Shown one piece after another: positions 1-12,749 of a DNA stretch of 64,000 bases. The stretch lies in assembly GCA_013433145.1 (NCBI GenBank), contig CM024174.1, forward strand, positions 434,001 through 498,000. Direction: 5' to 3'. Positions within the stretch are counted from its first letter, which is position 1, and each line of letters starts with the position of its first letter. This stretch comes from Ascaris suum. Its lineage: Eukaryota; Nematoda; Chromadorea; Rhabditida; Ascarididae. Under the pieces are notes generated by a model. The model worked only from the letters and a program-made list of their open reading frames with translations. It did no database searches and was not told the origin of the DNA. The position numbers and the translations under genes are program-made.

Positions 1-1111
1 AACATATCTCGAAGTTGTTTAATTCAGGTTGTATATCCGTCCGTACATATGTGTCTGTCTGTCTGTCTATCTATCTGTCTCTGTTGAAGTTTCTATTCGA
101 AAATCATAGAACTAATACATCTAACAATTGAATATCATGCAATGAATTTGAACTTGCACTTGAAATTTGCATACGCCTTTTAACCGATCAAATTGCATTA
201 TATACCAAACAAATTTTTCGCCGTAAAGATTTGCACAAGTGGTCGTTTCGGCTAGGCGGAAAATGCATTTTTATGCAAATTTTATGATTTTAGGCAATCT
301 GCAAGTTGATTGTTCAGTTAGATGATGCTACAAAAGCGCTACAAAAGCGTAACTCCGCTTAGCATTTCTTCGACTCATTTGATCTAACCAATGCAGATGT
401 GTGAAATCAAAGCTGATACGATATGCATCTTTGCATCTAGAATTTAAATAGTCGGAAGTATTGCCATCAAGACATGTTAAGAAAAAGGAAACAGGAAACA
501 GTTATTGCTCTCTTAATTGGTAAATTTAAGGGGTATAATGATAAGACCGAATTTCTATACAAGATGAGTACAGCGACCATGAATGTCAAATATAATGCCT
601 CAAAGGTATATCATTTATTGTTCAGCAGATTGCAGCTAATGAGGCTGAATTTCCAGGTTGGCTGGACTTTTTTTCATCTGCGGGAGCTATTCTACGTCTA
701 ACGATTGAATATCACCACCAAATTACAGCTGTGCCTCCCACTTATTAGAAAATAACAATTGTTGAGAGCGTATTCAAACTAGGCGGAAGTGCCTTGCGTT
801 ACGAGAAGAATTGTAAGCACCGAATTACATCACTCAGAATCGAACTTTATGGCTCATTAAATGATAACACTACATGACTTATCCGTCAATAATTTGACAT
901 TTGCGGACTTTTAAAGAGCAAACTATCCGCTTCAAGGACTATTCTTAGCAAATTTCATGTCATATGATTTTGAGGAAGTCATAGGGGAAAGTTTTCGAGT
1001 TCACGAATGATTAACTGGTAGAATGTTTGTGAAAGTTCATAAAGCCGAATTAAAAAAGTGATTCTTTAAAGTTAAGCAATATGTCCATTAATTTCGCCTA
1101 CGAGCGTTTTC

Positions 1112-1277
<166 letters not shown>

Positions 1278-3387
1278 ACTGGAATGCGTTTTGTATCGCA
1301 GTACAAAAAACGCATGAAAGTTCAAACTTCTTAATGACTCGAATGACACAAGTTTGGGATCTGTTGATCAAATTTATCCAGTAAAAGATGGAAAAATATG
1401 CTACCATAGCTGTCACAATTTGCTCTTTTGCCAAAAAGCTGTCACGCCAAAAACGCTATTACAGACAGGCAGCAAATAATGAAAGACGTAGCAATGCATT
1501 TCTGTTGTAACTGACCACACTCCTCGTACAAATCTGTAGAAAGTTCACGACGTTTATGGCTGGAATGGTATTAACCGCAACATTACCTGCTTAAAATATA
1601 CGATTTTTTAGCACACTATCAGCTTGCCTCGAATTTACCGAACCAAAGCCAAAGCGCTCGGAATTACCCTACAAAATAAATTGTATCCACTTCTCCTTTT
1701 GCGCTTCCTGAGCTGAAACTGTGGAATGGACAGACAAACAGGCGGACATAAATACACGCACAGACGCAATGTTTGCTCATAACGCCAAATGCAAACATGA
1801 ATTTCCAAAACTACAAAAGCCGTTTAAAATGTGATCAGTCATTCACTTTTGTAGATTTGCTTCTTTAAATGTGTTCTTGAGATGCCACATTTACGCGTAT
1901 GTGCGTGTGTCTGCAAGTTTATTCGCCCTGCAATTCCAAAATGAAAATCACTGGGGCCATACTTACCGAACTTGATGGATATAGTGTATACCATGTGATG
2001 ATTTCCTAAACCATGCATAATTCATATGGTAGAAAATACGGGCAATTGAAGGAAAAAACTGCCTTGTTTTGCACGGTGGGTTTCTCATTCTACATTGGTC
2101 GACCTGCAGAAAGGTGAACATTTTGCCTAAGATTCGCTTCATGTATTCATTACCGTCGGCTTATGTGGTTGGTTAATGAGGTGAGCGGAATGCAGAATCG
2201 CATATATTACTGACTTCTCTATTTGCTACGTTTGCTCTAGAAAATAATTTTCACCAGCTGGTAAGAATTGCTGCCAGCCGAGAAATTTCAACAGGCAACC
2301 TGTGAGTCATTGGCTTCTGAATTAAGATCAGAGAGAACGGAATGAAAAGACGAGCGGAACAACATAACGAACGGACAGGAACAACACAACGAGCGGAACC
2401 GTTTCAAACGAACGCAGCTTGCGATGATATGGACTTTGCTAGGTGTAACACGATGCGCAGCTGTTTCATTCGTAACTGCTAAAGTAACGTGTGCATGAGA
2501 ATTGGAAAGGCTAGAAAATTTCTCAGTCAACGCTCTTCCTCCTCCTCCCTTTTGCCTCTTATCGCCTTTCTGCCAAAGCGTCGGATTGCTGGCAAATTCG
2601 AACGGATGTAAACCTGTAATGAAATCTGCAAGGTAGTAGCCATTCTCTTCATAGAGATGGCGCATTTTTGCTTCCGCAGTGTTAAAATGAACATTGATAT
2701 AGACAGATGTAGGGCAAAGAGGACTATTTATTCAATGATATGCGGATGATTCTTCAACTAAAGCTTTTCACATTCGGAATAGAACCTTCAGTTGGCGCGT
2801 TACTGCAAAAGGATGACCGCGCAAAACAGTGGTCAATGCAGTGAGCCGACACCCACAAACGTAATGAGGAATTAGAGCATACAAGAACCCTACTGGTCAT
2901 TACGCGGCATATAGGATATAATGAAAATGCATAGATGTAATCATAGATAAACTGATAAAGCGATATTTTCAATAGAGAATCAACCACTAGAAAATACCAC
3001 GAAAAATGAACGCATAATTAAGCAGTAACCGCAAAAATCGAGGCAATAAAATCGAATCTAGCGAAGAATAATAACGTTGAAATCCCACTTGTATGAAATG
3101 GTCGGAGTCTGTGAAACTAGAGAGGTTGTAGTGCTATTTGAAGGTCAACAGACAATACACTTTACAATGTTGCATTTTATCAACGTACATGTGTCTGCGG
3201 TTGAAACAGACTAACGTAAGTTCACCATTTTTAAAACCTGCTCTTTTGTTTTTTATTTACAGACATAATTTCAAGTATTCGTGCTTCCCCGAATAGTGGG
3301 CATATATTTTATAGTTATAAAGGAAGCAATGTGACCACTCTTGCATAAACTTATATAAACGCTGCATTAGAAAGAAACAAGCGGGCG

Positions 3388-3537
3388 AAGAAGCAAAAGA
3401 TACCCAACCTTCTTGGCAGTGGGCAGATAAGCAAAGATACCCAACTCTCCTGGTAACGGGTAGATAAGTAAGGATACCCAACCCTATTGGTACTTAGCGA
3501 GTTAATAAAAGATACCTAACACTCTTGGTAAGCACCT
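3388..3537. repeat. Minisatellite, about 37-bp unit, four diverged copies
   Basis: Four imperfect tandem copies share GATACCCAAC and CTTGGTA or CCTGGTA blocks (AAAGATACCCAACCTTC, AAAGATACCCAACTCTC, AGGATACCCAACCCTA, AAAGATACCTAACACTC). The minus strand reads as a short pseudo-repeat protein, which I do not take as a gene. Confidence 0.85.
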
Positions 3538-3744
3538 GATTTTTGCTCTGCCATCCTTTACGTGCTCTCGAAACGTGAGTTGTTGGATTCGATTCGCTAT
3601 TTGCTACTCTGTCATCTCGCAGTCATTCTCCCAATTCTACTCTCATTTACTTTTCTCATCTTTCTTCCTCCTTCTCATAACTTCTAACCTACTTCGATGA
3701 TCCTCTCCTCCTCTCCTACATCCTTCGCATAGACACACATTTAT

Positions 3745-3824
3745 CATCTGATGACGTCCTATGATGGCGAAACGTTGTGGCAATGCTTCTTCACCGCTAC
3801 TTCGTGCTTATTATAGAGTCAACG
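3745..3824 (+). repeat. Hammerhead-ribozyme-like core, possible Penelope-like element remnant
   Basis: CTGATGA (3748-3754) is followed by a short GTCC...GGC stem and loop and then GAAAC (3769-3773), the order of the hammerhead core CUGAUGA-stem II-GAAA. CGTTG after the core (3773-3777) is complementary to CAACG at 3820-3824, which could be stem III. There is an extra C after CTGATGA, and the base at the expected cleavage position and stem I do not fit well. Retained hammerhead motifs are known from Penelope-like retroelements. Inactive or coincidental if the stems fail. Confidence 0.3.
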
Positions 3825-6337
3825 CTACTGTCAGCTGCATAATGCAAAGGTCACTACGTAGTCGAAAGGTAAACAGTTTAAGAACGGGAGCAATATATCA
3901 TGGCAGCCAATGATACTCGCGGTTAGACAGCTTAATGGGGATCGGATTCGGATGCTATCAGCATAAATATCACAGATGAGCAGTGGCAAACAAGTTCCTC
4001 TCAAGTGCCACGTCGGAAAAGACTTTCGTTAAAACCAATCGAAACGGACTTTTTTATTATGAACATTTTATTATGAAAATGTCTGAGAGAGTGATTAGGC
4101 TTTTATTTGTTTGCTGAACTATTTCTTAGTAGAAGATCATCAATAACTCGTAACGTCGGTACGCAATTATCGGTTCGTTATTTTAGATGCGAACGCATTG
4201 AAAGATCGAAGGAAATTCTTTATGCTGTAATCAAACAACGGAAAAGAAATATATGTTAACAACTGAAACGATAATAAACTTGGACGGAAATTTTTCGAGA
4301 ATTTTTTTTCGATTTTTTTTCTTAAACTTTATATGAAATTTATCAGTTTTAATATATTCTCAAACATATTCTCTTTATTTTGCACATTTCAGATCTCTCA
4401 TTATCAGCGATTGATTCATTTAATGATAACAATGAGTAAAATTAATTAAATACTGTAAGAAATCGAGGTGCGATTACTTTACGTCCATTATAATTATATT
4501 AATAGTGATACTAAAAATGAAATATACATTGTCATAGTGAAGCACGCATAATAAGCTTATCATCATTTGTGATGATGATGATAAGCAGGCTACGCTATAA
4601 ATAAACACTCGAACATAGACAAAGAAATATGCTTTAGGAATTTCAGCGACTCGTACTTGGCGAAACAATTTTATACAATGGAAATAAAAAATCGCGTATG
4701 CAAAATAATACGAAATCGGGACGACATATGCTAGGCTTTGCATAATCGAATCATTATAGCTAGTGAAAGCTAATTTGCATAGTTATAAGCACTAGAATCA
4801 CTACAAAAATTCAAACTTCAGGCTTAAAACTTCAAAGTTTGTTCCTCATAGATATTGTTCTTCATAGCTTATAAAACTGTAAATATAGATGATAAGCTAC
4901 GGTTTGAAACTGCTAACTGCTAATCTTACAGTCTTATACAAACATAGAGATTTACAAAATTAAACATGGAAACAAATTTTAAAAAATGACATTGCACGCA
5001 TGCTTTCATCTATTCATTCATTTTCAAAGGGTTACCTCTACATGGATCGCCTCTATACTTATGATTACAAAAAAGTAGTTAAACAATAAACATTTTTACA
5101 TGCTCTATAAAATTTACATGCACAATAAATTAATGCGATAAGACTTGGGAAAATGGCCTTCACATTTTTGCTCCCCATCCGCGTAAAAACTCTAAGACAG
5201 TATTTATTTGTACAGACTGAGCACATATGCCGCACATAGGCAATCATTATTTCCTCCTCTAAATTAGTTTTGAGTGTTTGTGTGAGTCTTTGACCCGTCG
5301 AGATTTTTGCCGGCCCATCAGCGCAATTTATTGGAAGAAAACTGATTAGTTTAGCGCAAACGTCAAAATTTGGGCATAAATTTGCTTTTAGCTTTTAATG
5401 TAATCGATTTTAGCTTCTCTGTAAACGATTTTTTAAGATTTTTAATTTTCGCTTCTTCTCATTTTTCCACCTCTTTATGGAGCCTCTCAAAAGGTCTCCG
5501 CTCCTCTCATCTTCGTCCAAGTGAGGAGGGCGAGCGTCTCTGCGCCTTCCATCTCTTTGACCCCCACATATCAAAGACATGAAGAAGACGATCGTCTATA
5601 GTGGAAACTATATAAGCGATATGTAAAAGGCTTCGCATCACGCAGCTGCTCATGATGAATGAGTGCGAATAAAAGAAACAAATTTTGCACTTGTAGAGAG
5701 CAGAAAAAAAGATATTCGTTAGCGAAATGCGGAAGAGATTTCTGAAGGACACTTCATTCTGCAATCAAATAACTGCTAAACATAAGTTCAATATGTAAAA
5801 TACAAACTAGCGATAGTAAACCGAGAAACTGAGGAACGGTCTCATAAGTTTTATGGATTCATAATATATGGAGAGTCAATCAAGCATGAAGACATTTTTA
5901 TAGATAATAAATCCATCAAAATCGACCTTGAAAACAAATCCTAAAAAGCAGAAAAAAAGATCACGTTGCACCGATCAGAAAAAGAAATCGGACAGACTTT
6001 ATTTAAGTGCACCAACTTCCAGACGAGGTACGAGGAGAACGAAAAGCTTGGAAATAAAATCTTGAACCAGTACAGTATCCTAACAACTTCCCAAACGGAA
6101 GCGACCCTTTCCCTTTATGTGACCTTATAAATTTGCATCTGCAAAGGGTATTACGGTGGATGTTATATCCCACGATATGTATGTTAGTGTACGCATGTCA
6201 GTTGCTCTCTTCTGCAGTTTCAACAGCGCAGCTGGAAGCCTGAAGACACAAAATTGGCAGGTCTGATGCGGACAACAGGATAACGTCTCGCACCCAGTTC
6301 CAATTTTTTTCGGCACATCCAAAAGGCTTATGAACAG

Positions 6338-7200
6338 CTGAAAGCGCTGAGCAATTTGGATATATTCCACAATCAGCACAGTTGTATACAATGCTGAGGG
6401 GATCGCCAGAGAACGAATATGATGTGAAAGATTTCAACAAGCCGCCGGACCCATTAAATTACAGATGCGACCATGCGCAAGTTTTGTTATTTCCTGGCAG
6501 TTCACGAAAGTGGTTGCTCTTGTTGGCGGAATTGCAAACGCTTGTCATGAAAGTCGTTGCCACGCTTGGAAACATTCTTGAAAACTTTCTTCAGTGGAGA
6601 CTGCTTGCTTTTCTGATTTATTGAACGACACCATTGCGGTTTTTGCGAAGACCAAATTTATAAGAATATGAGGAAGAAGCACCGTAAATATAAATATGCT
6701 GAACAATGCACAAACTTCATCATGAAAGTATCAACCGGCCAAACCAAGAATGCATGTGTGCTCTGAGCACCCAGTTTCACAAGTTTGATCCTCAGCAATC
6801 AACCTTCATTAACACAGATGTGCTAAAAATTGGCGTCGGTTTATCACCGGAAATATCCAAAGTCGTGGAGCAAATAAAGACTTGATTGATCATTAGCTCT
6901 GATGTTAAACCACAATCGGCATTCAGGCTTCGATGTAGTTAGAGTAAGAGCGAAATGAGCTCTCATCCATCGCGCTAGGGGATGATCTTAGAGGAACCAT
7001 CTGCAGCATTTCCTATGCAATGCACTCCAACAACATTTTGACGCATCGCACAATGGAGCAAACGACAATTTTGGCGCGTTTCAGGCGCATCATTTCAATA
7101 CTTATATTGCCAAATGGAATTGCGAATCAGCCTTGACGTTCGCGTCCATCGTTTCCAACAAAATGCATTCAATCTTAATGGATCGTTGGTAGGTGGGCGT
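6338..7200 (+). other. Coding-like island, unidentified, probably a decayed gene or mobile element
   Basis: This block appears richer in GC than its flanks and lacks their long A/T runs. Open + strand pieces are 6340-6480 (SAEQFGYIPQSAQLY, GSPENEYDVKDFNKPPDP), about 6630-6765 (HHCGFCEDQIYKNMRKK), 6754-6885 (QFHKFDPQQSTFINTDVLK, ending in TGA) and about 7010-7190 (DASHNGANDNFGAFQAHHF). They lie in different frames and no intron chain with good signals joins them, which suggests a pseudogene or element remnant. Some minus-strand frames are also open, so even the strand is not certain. I recognise no family. Confidence 0.25.
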
Positions 7201-7725
7201 AACCTCTAAATGCCCGAAACAGTTAGTGTCATTTTATAAAATCGAATTTTAGAACACATGCTGTGCCATTCTATAACTTTTCTAGGCCTATATTTGCAAA
7301 ATGTTTAACTGCAAGTAGGCAATATTGGTAAAATATGCTTTGAATATTCGAGTTAATAGAGCATGTGACCTTCGACAGAACTCTTAAAAACACAAATGAA
7401 ATAAGCAAAAAGTAATGTTATTTTAATCATACTGCTCAATATGCACAGTAATTTAACTGTTAGGCAGTCGTCATTATGGTTATGATAATGAGCTTATCAA
7501 ATATTTTTGGCTTTGAATAAAATCACCAGTCGAAGTTAATATACATTATTGAAAATAATAAAAAATATTTTAGTACAATCACATAAATATTTTCTGACAT
7601 CCAAATTATTTGGCATACTTTTACAACGTTGTGAAATACGAACATCGGCTAGTAGAACAATATTCGCCTAGCAAACGCTCCTCGCTTAACACAGCACGTT
7701 CTTAATGGTGGAGCAAGGAATGTAA

Positions 7726-8094
7726 GTGTGGAGAATTCGGTTCGCAGAAAAATGTGAACGCTCCATGAATCGCTGTGTGCTGTATCGAGAATCCAGTTTG
7801 AATGCTTCCAGAATCAGGAAAGCGAAATCACCACACTTACAATCCCATGTCATGAACGAAGTGAAGTGCTTCATTGTTACAGACTGGGAGCGATTTTATC
7901 CATACGCGGACACCGACAAAAAAGTCGGCGACGAAAAAACAAGCGAATTGCTCATCGAGAGAATCTCCGATGAAGTCTCCAACGGATGCACTCCTCCAAA
8001 TATCCTGCTAGGGTCCAGGAACCTCACAATGCACTTGATGGCCATAGCACGTGTTTTCCTTAAATTCCATCGATCGAACCGGGCGATCGCATAA
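7726..8094 (+). other. Coding-like ORF, unidentified
   Basis: An open frame of 122 codons ends in TAA at 8092-8094. Its second half, after a possible acceptor GTTACAG at 7882, has a protein-like composition (DWERFYPYADTDKKVGDEK, then LLIERISDEVSNGC). The first half overlaps an inverted repeat (TGTAAGTGTGG near 7720 and its complement near 7822) and an opposite-strand frame of equal quality, so it may be part of an element. No domain is recognised. Confidence 0.25.
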
Positions 8095-10281
8095 TTACTC
8101 AAAAACAATGTTAAAATCTCAATTTAACGACATGAATCGCCTTGCATAAATCGCATTCATGTACCTTCGCAAATTTTCGCAAAGACCCTATTATTGCGTT
8201 GCTATGTCTGCAGGCGTGTCTCTGCGTGCATGTCTGTGAAACTGTTTGTTGGTCATATCTCATGAATTATAAAAATCACAGCAACTAAATTTGATAAGTG
8301 TAGTCTGCACTTAAAACAACATCATATCTCCCTGTTCGTTCAACTCAGTCGCATAGTGTACGAGTTACTGACTCTTAAAGGTGTAAGATACGAATTCCTG
8401 GGTCGCTTTTGATGCAGTCGTATGGTTCTAAATGTAGAACTTTTCAATTCTTCCAGCAAACACCACTGAAAATAACTGAGAGTATTACACTATTTTAGTT
8501 CATCATTTTCCCGGCTTTTTTCGTTGACCATTCCCAAGCTGCAGTGTTCTAATCCCGGTTTTCTTTTGGGAATGTCCAGTGCGCTCATTTCTGAGAAAAA
8601 GGTGCATGACTTGCACCTCAAAGCATTTTGCCAGTTGATATCTCCTGTTAAAAATATTTCCGCCTTCATTTTTCCCTCGTCCTCCCGAAAAATTTTTCAT
8701 ACTCTTTCAAACGGCATTAATTTCATTTGGCATCTTTGCGCTCTTTTTTATACCAATTGGGATCTCTGTATTGTGTAATTTATTGCCTGATATTATTTGC
8801 AAATTTTCTGCATTAATGTGACTGCCATTCTTTGAAATTAATGTAAACAACGGAAACGATTTGCCAGTGGATTTTTGCCTGTATAAAAAGTGAAAAGAAC
8901 GAGAAAAAGATGAAAAGGAAAGAATTCTTCTAAAAGAGTTTTGTGCTGAATATGCTTCTATCTTTCTTTGATAGCTCATATTTACACTATTGAAATATGC
9001 GGCAATCGTGTTGGTTCTTTCTTGTTTCACTACAAAACAACGGAACTCTCTCTTTCCCTTTTGTTCGCCAAGCCTCTATCTGCATTGATTATGCAAGCAG
9101 GTGTGTGAATAAATCTTGATTCTCAGAACAACTTTTTCTTTCTACATAGAAATAAAGAACTGCGATCAACAACCAAAGAACCATGAAAAGGTTTCGATAT
9201 CTTCAATCCATAGATGCCTCTTCATCTAATCGAAAGGGCATTTCAAATGCGAAAACACTTTGGAGGTTATGGAGGTTATTTAGCTCAGGTGCACAATTAG
9301 AGCCTCTGGAAATCATGCAATTTTTTTCAGAAAGAACTTATCGTTATCAGAGTTCTGTAAGGTATCATTCTCTTGCTCCGTCTACTTGCTTTTATTTATT
9401 TATTTTTTTGACTTCGAAAAAATCCCATCGGCTAACAAAGCAATCGCATGAAAGAAAACGTTAACTTATGTACTCAACAACAGCTGAGAAAAAAGTAATC
9501 ATTGGAAAAATCAACAAGCGATATGCAGCTTGACTCTTCAAATGCATTAATTGTTAAATTGAATAGTCATCCTTCATATGAATAAAGATAATTGCTTTGG
9601 GTAGTGAATATATTCAATATATTATGTAAATTACATATTCATATATTGGCGAGAAATAATACAAATGCAATATGAATTGGCGAGTGCACCAAAAGTTAGA
9701 GAAATGCAATATGGACTGTATATATTCATATGAATTGGCGAGAAAAAATGTGCAAAGAAAAGCAAATAAAACAGTGGAAGTTAGAGAAATATGAGGACAC
9801 GCATATGAGGCACAGAGTAGGAAAAGGGGCGGGGTAGGAGGGAGTGGGGAAGGGGATGCAATAGCGTTCAGCAAACAAAAGCAAAAACAATTCTTATGTT
9901 GCAAGAATCAAGTCCATAGTCAAACATTAAAATGTTTGAAGTCTCAACTATACACGTGGAAGACCATTCCAAATACGAGCTAACGTGAACAGAGAACTGT
10001 AAAAGATACCATTTATCGAGAACATTTTATATGTATAGTGATGTCTGTGGTTTCTTCACTTATATTCCTCAGGCAACGAAAAAATCGCTGTCGAAAGGTA
10101 GGTCAAACAAGGGCCTCCCAGTTTTTTTTTTTTTTTTTTGATACGACAAAATAAAATCAAATAAATTTCACGTCGTAGATCTATGAAGCTTAGAGATTGA
10201 AAAATTCTGAATGAGTCGAAAGTCGAGCAAAAGGGCTCCGAAAAAAAGCACATAATGCCGAGTGGATGAAAGTGTTCTTGA
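8095..10281. other. Non-coding stretch
   Basis: AT-rich sequence with a TGTCTGCAGGCGTGTCTCTGC-like dispersed-repeat start near 8200, a GGAGGTTAT doublet near 9260, three ATATGAATTGGCGAG-like units at 9640-9750, a G-rich tract near 9820-9860 and a poly-T run at 10121-10139. No gene is supported. Confidence 0.55.
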
Positions 10282-10596
10282 ACGTTTCCACAATATTTAC
10301 ATAAGGAAAATGATGAAGATATCACAGCTGAATGCAGAAGTCCGGAACAGATCAGCAGCAAATTGAGTAAGCCATACGAAAATGATGCTCGTAGAATGGA
10401 ATTCGCAATTTCAAATGCCTCCGAAGCAATTTCAGAACATGGAATTTCCATTGTGACTTTCGCACCATGGTCATCGAACCCATCATCAACAGATAACAGA
10501 ATCGAATCATCTGATCTTAGAAATCATGATGAAAATTTGAATAAAATACATGAAACTTTGATAGATATATTCATTTACAACAATCTCGATTATTAA
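10282..10596 (+). other. Coding-like open stretch, possible last exon of an unknown gene
   Basis: The frame is open for 104 codons and ends in TAA. There is no ATG near its upstream end, so it would be an exon. Composition is protein-like and charged (KENDEDITAECRSPEQISS, then NASEAISEHGISIVTFAPW). The flanks are AT-rich and contain homopolymers. No splice partner or family was found. A minus-strand frame is also open over part of it. Confidence 0.27.
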
Positions 10597-12227
10597 CTGA
10601 ATTTATCAAGATCATCTGGAGGGGAGGGGAAGGAGGGGGGTTATAAAAATCAGAATATGTGATGGTTGGTATAATTTTCAAATCATACTCAAATATGTTG
10701 AATTCACTAGAGAGGTCATTCGTAATTTTACTTATAAACACTGAGAAGTGCAGAGTTTTTAATAACTCATCACCTTGATGTACTACACTGATAAATTCTA
10801 TACAGAAATGAAAGAGATTTCTTCAGCCTTATCTCATATGAATGATTCATAAGGAATTACTTTAAGCAGTTCAACATCAGGCGAGCTCGAGATATTGTAA
10901 ACTTCTAATTTATATGAAAATTTCCTGTACCATAGCACATATCCCCATAACACTGTACAAAGAAAATGTGGAAATTATTTTCTGATAACTTTCTATTAAC
11001 GTAGATGGCAACCTTTACAATGAGGCAATGAATTTTCCAGGAGAAGTAATTGATAGACAAGGAATGCTTCACTGAATTCGTCACTGCTGTTTTTTTTTTT
11101 CAGTGAAATGTGACAGGATGCCATCCAAAATTTTCTACATTAAACTTCGCTATGAACTCAATGCTACCGTTTATAGCGCTTAATAGACGTGTATTTCTAA
11201 TGGCCAACTCAAGTAGAAGGCGTTGACTTGTTCAAAAAGATATGAGAAGAAATCTGCGAGCAGGTTGCATTTGGCTAACTCCTCAACACCACAACCAAAT
11301 CATTATTATTGAGGAGACTGATATCCCAGCTAACGTTTATTTCCTCGTTAAGTTATTTATAAAATGGCCTTTTATTCACAGAATAAATGAGGCGTTTCGG
11401 TTAAATTTAAGAAATTTGCATATTTGGTTTCAAACATCTTTTAGTCTATCTCAAGAATACTTCTTCATCACCCCTTATATGCCGCTTAAGCCATAGGAAA
11501 CATTTTTTCGCTGCAATCCTTAAATAGTCAGAATATGCTCGACATTGTGTTTCAGACTTTTCTAATAGTGCACTTTAATCGTTCGTGGGTTTCAGAAAAT
11601 CTAAAAATCTTGTATAAATGTCATTGATGTGCATACAGTTGAAAAAATAAGAGGCGCAATTCCAGTTCGCTCAGATTTTCCTTTGCACAATTGCAAATGC
11701 GATTGGGCAAATATTTTCTGATTCTGTTAAACGTGCTCCACATGCAAACAGCACATCTGCGCACATAGACAAGCAATGGAAACACTCAGTACACGCACTC
11801 ATACACGCAGTAAACATTTAAATTTTTTTTTTTTTGCATGAGTTCTAGTATAAAATTAATTCAGGACACATTTTGTTACCGTGGAGTTCCAACTCACAGG
11901 ATCTCGTTGAGGGATTCCATTATGCAGAATTCTCTGCTCATGAATCCAGTAATCTTTGCAAGTCTTCATGCTGCTCGTTATTTTATAAACTTTGCATTGT
12001 GTAGATAGCCTGCTCATTTCCCATGCTTGACACATCTCGCAGACGATAACTGAAATGACATTTTTTAATTATTCTCATTGCATTTACACACAATCGATCG
12101 ATAGTCACCACATTCGTTCTAACTGTAGTTTGTGAACTGTTCCTTGAGCTGCTACAAAAATGGATATTCTTTTATAGTGTTATTACAGTCATATTTTTTA
12201 GTCATCATACTTTATAGTCTTAGGAAG

Positions 12228-12390
12228 TTATTTCAGTTAGAACGAATGTGTTATTTCAGCCTTTTGAGGCATATATTATTTCAGCCTGTTGTCTTTTGTT
12301 TATTATTTATTTCAGTGATATTATTTCAGCCTCTTCAGCATGGTTCATGTTGTCTTTTGAGGCATATATTCTTGGGTGACCTTATTTCAG
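12228..12390 (+). repeat. Cluster of six TTATTTCAG motifs
   Basis: Identical TTATTTCAG occurs at 12228, 12251, 12276, 12307, 12321 and 12382. The block CTTTTGAGGCATATATT is also duplicated (near 12261 and 12354). Each motif is a near-ideal nematode 3' splice site. No exon follows them. It is best read as a diverged local tandem repeat. Confidence 0.8.
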
Positions 12391-12727
12391 TGAATGAAAA
12401 GAGTGCTTCCAAAATGGTCTCATAAAGAATGAAACTGAGATGCTCAAATCTCTCTGTAGTTGCTTTCTTTCAAGATTATCGTCTCTTGTGTGATTCTGGT
12501 TCTGGCGGATGGATCTCAGTTTAAACTTAAGATATGAAAGGATCGATATGCCTGACCTTGATGAAATGATGGGTTGATAATCAAATCTCAAAACTGCGAA
12601 ACCGTCCTTATTTTTGAGCCTCTTTCAGAAAACTTGGGCTGTTAATCAGATCTCGAAAGTGAGGAACCGTCCTTGTTTTCGAACCTCCTTCGTCGAAACC
12701 GAGGAGCGGGAGAGGGAGAGGGTAGGC

Positions 12728-12749
12728 GGGGGGGGGGGGGGGGGGGGGG
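12728..12749. repeat. Poly-G run, 22 bases
   Basis: Twenty-two consecutive G preceded by GAGAGGGAGAGGGTAGGC. Its length is prone to sequencing error. Confidence 0.95.
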
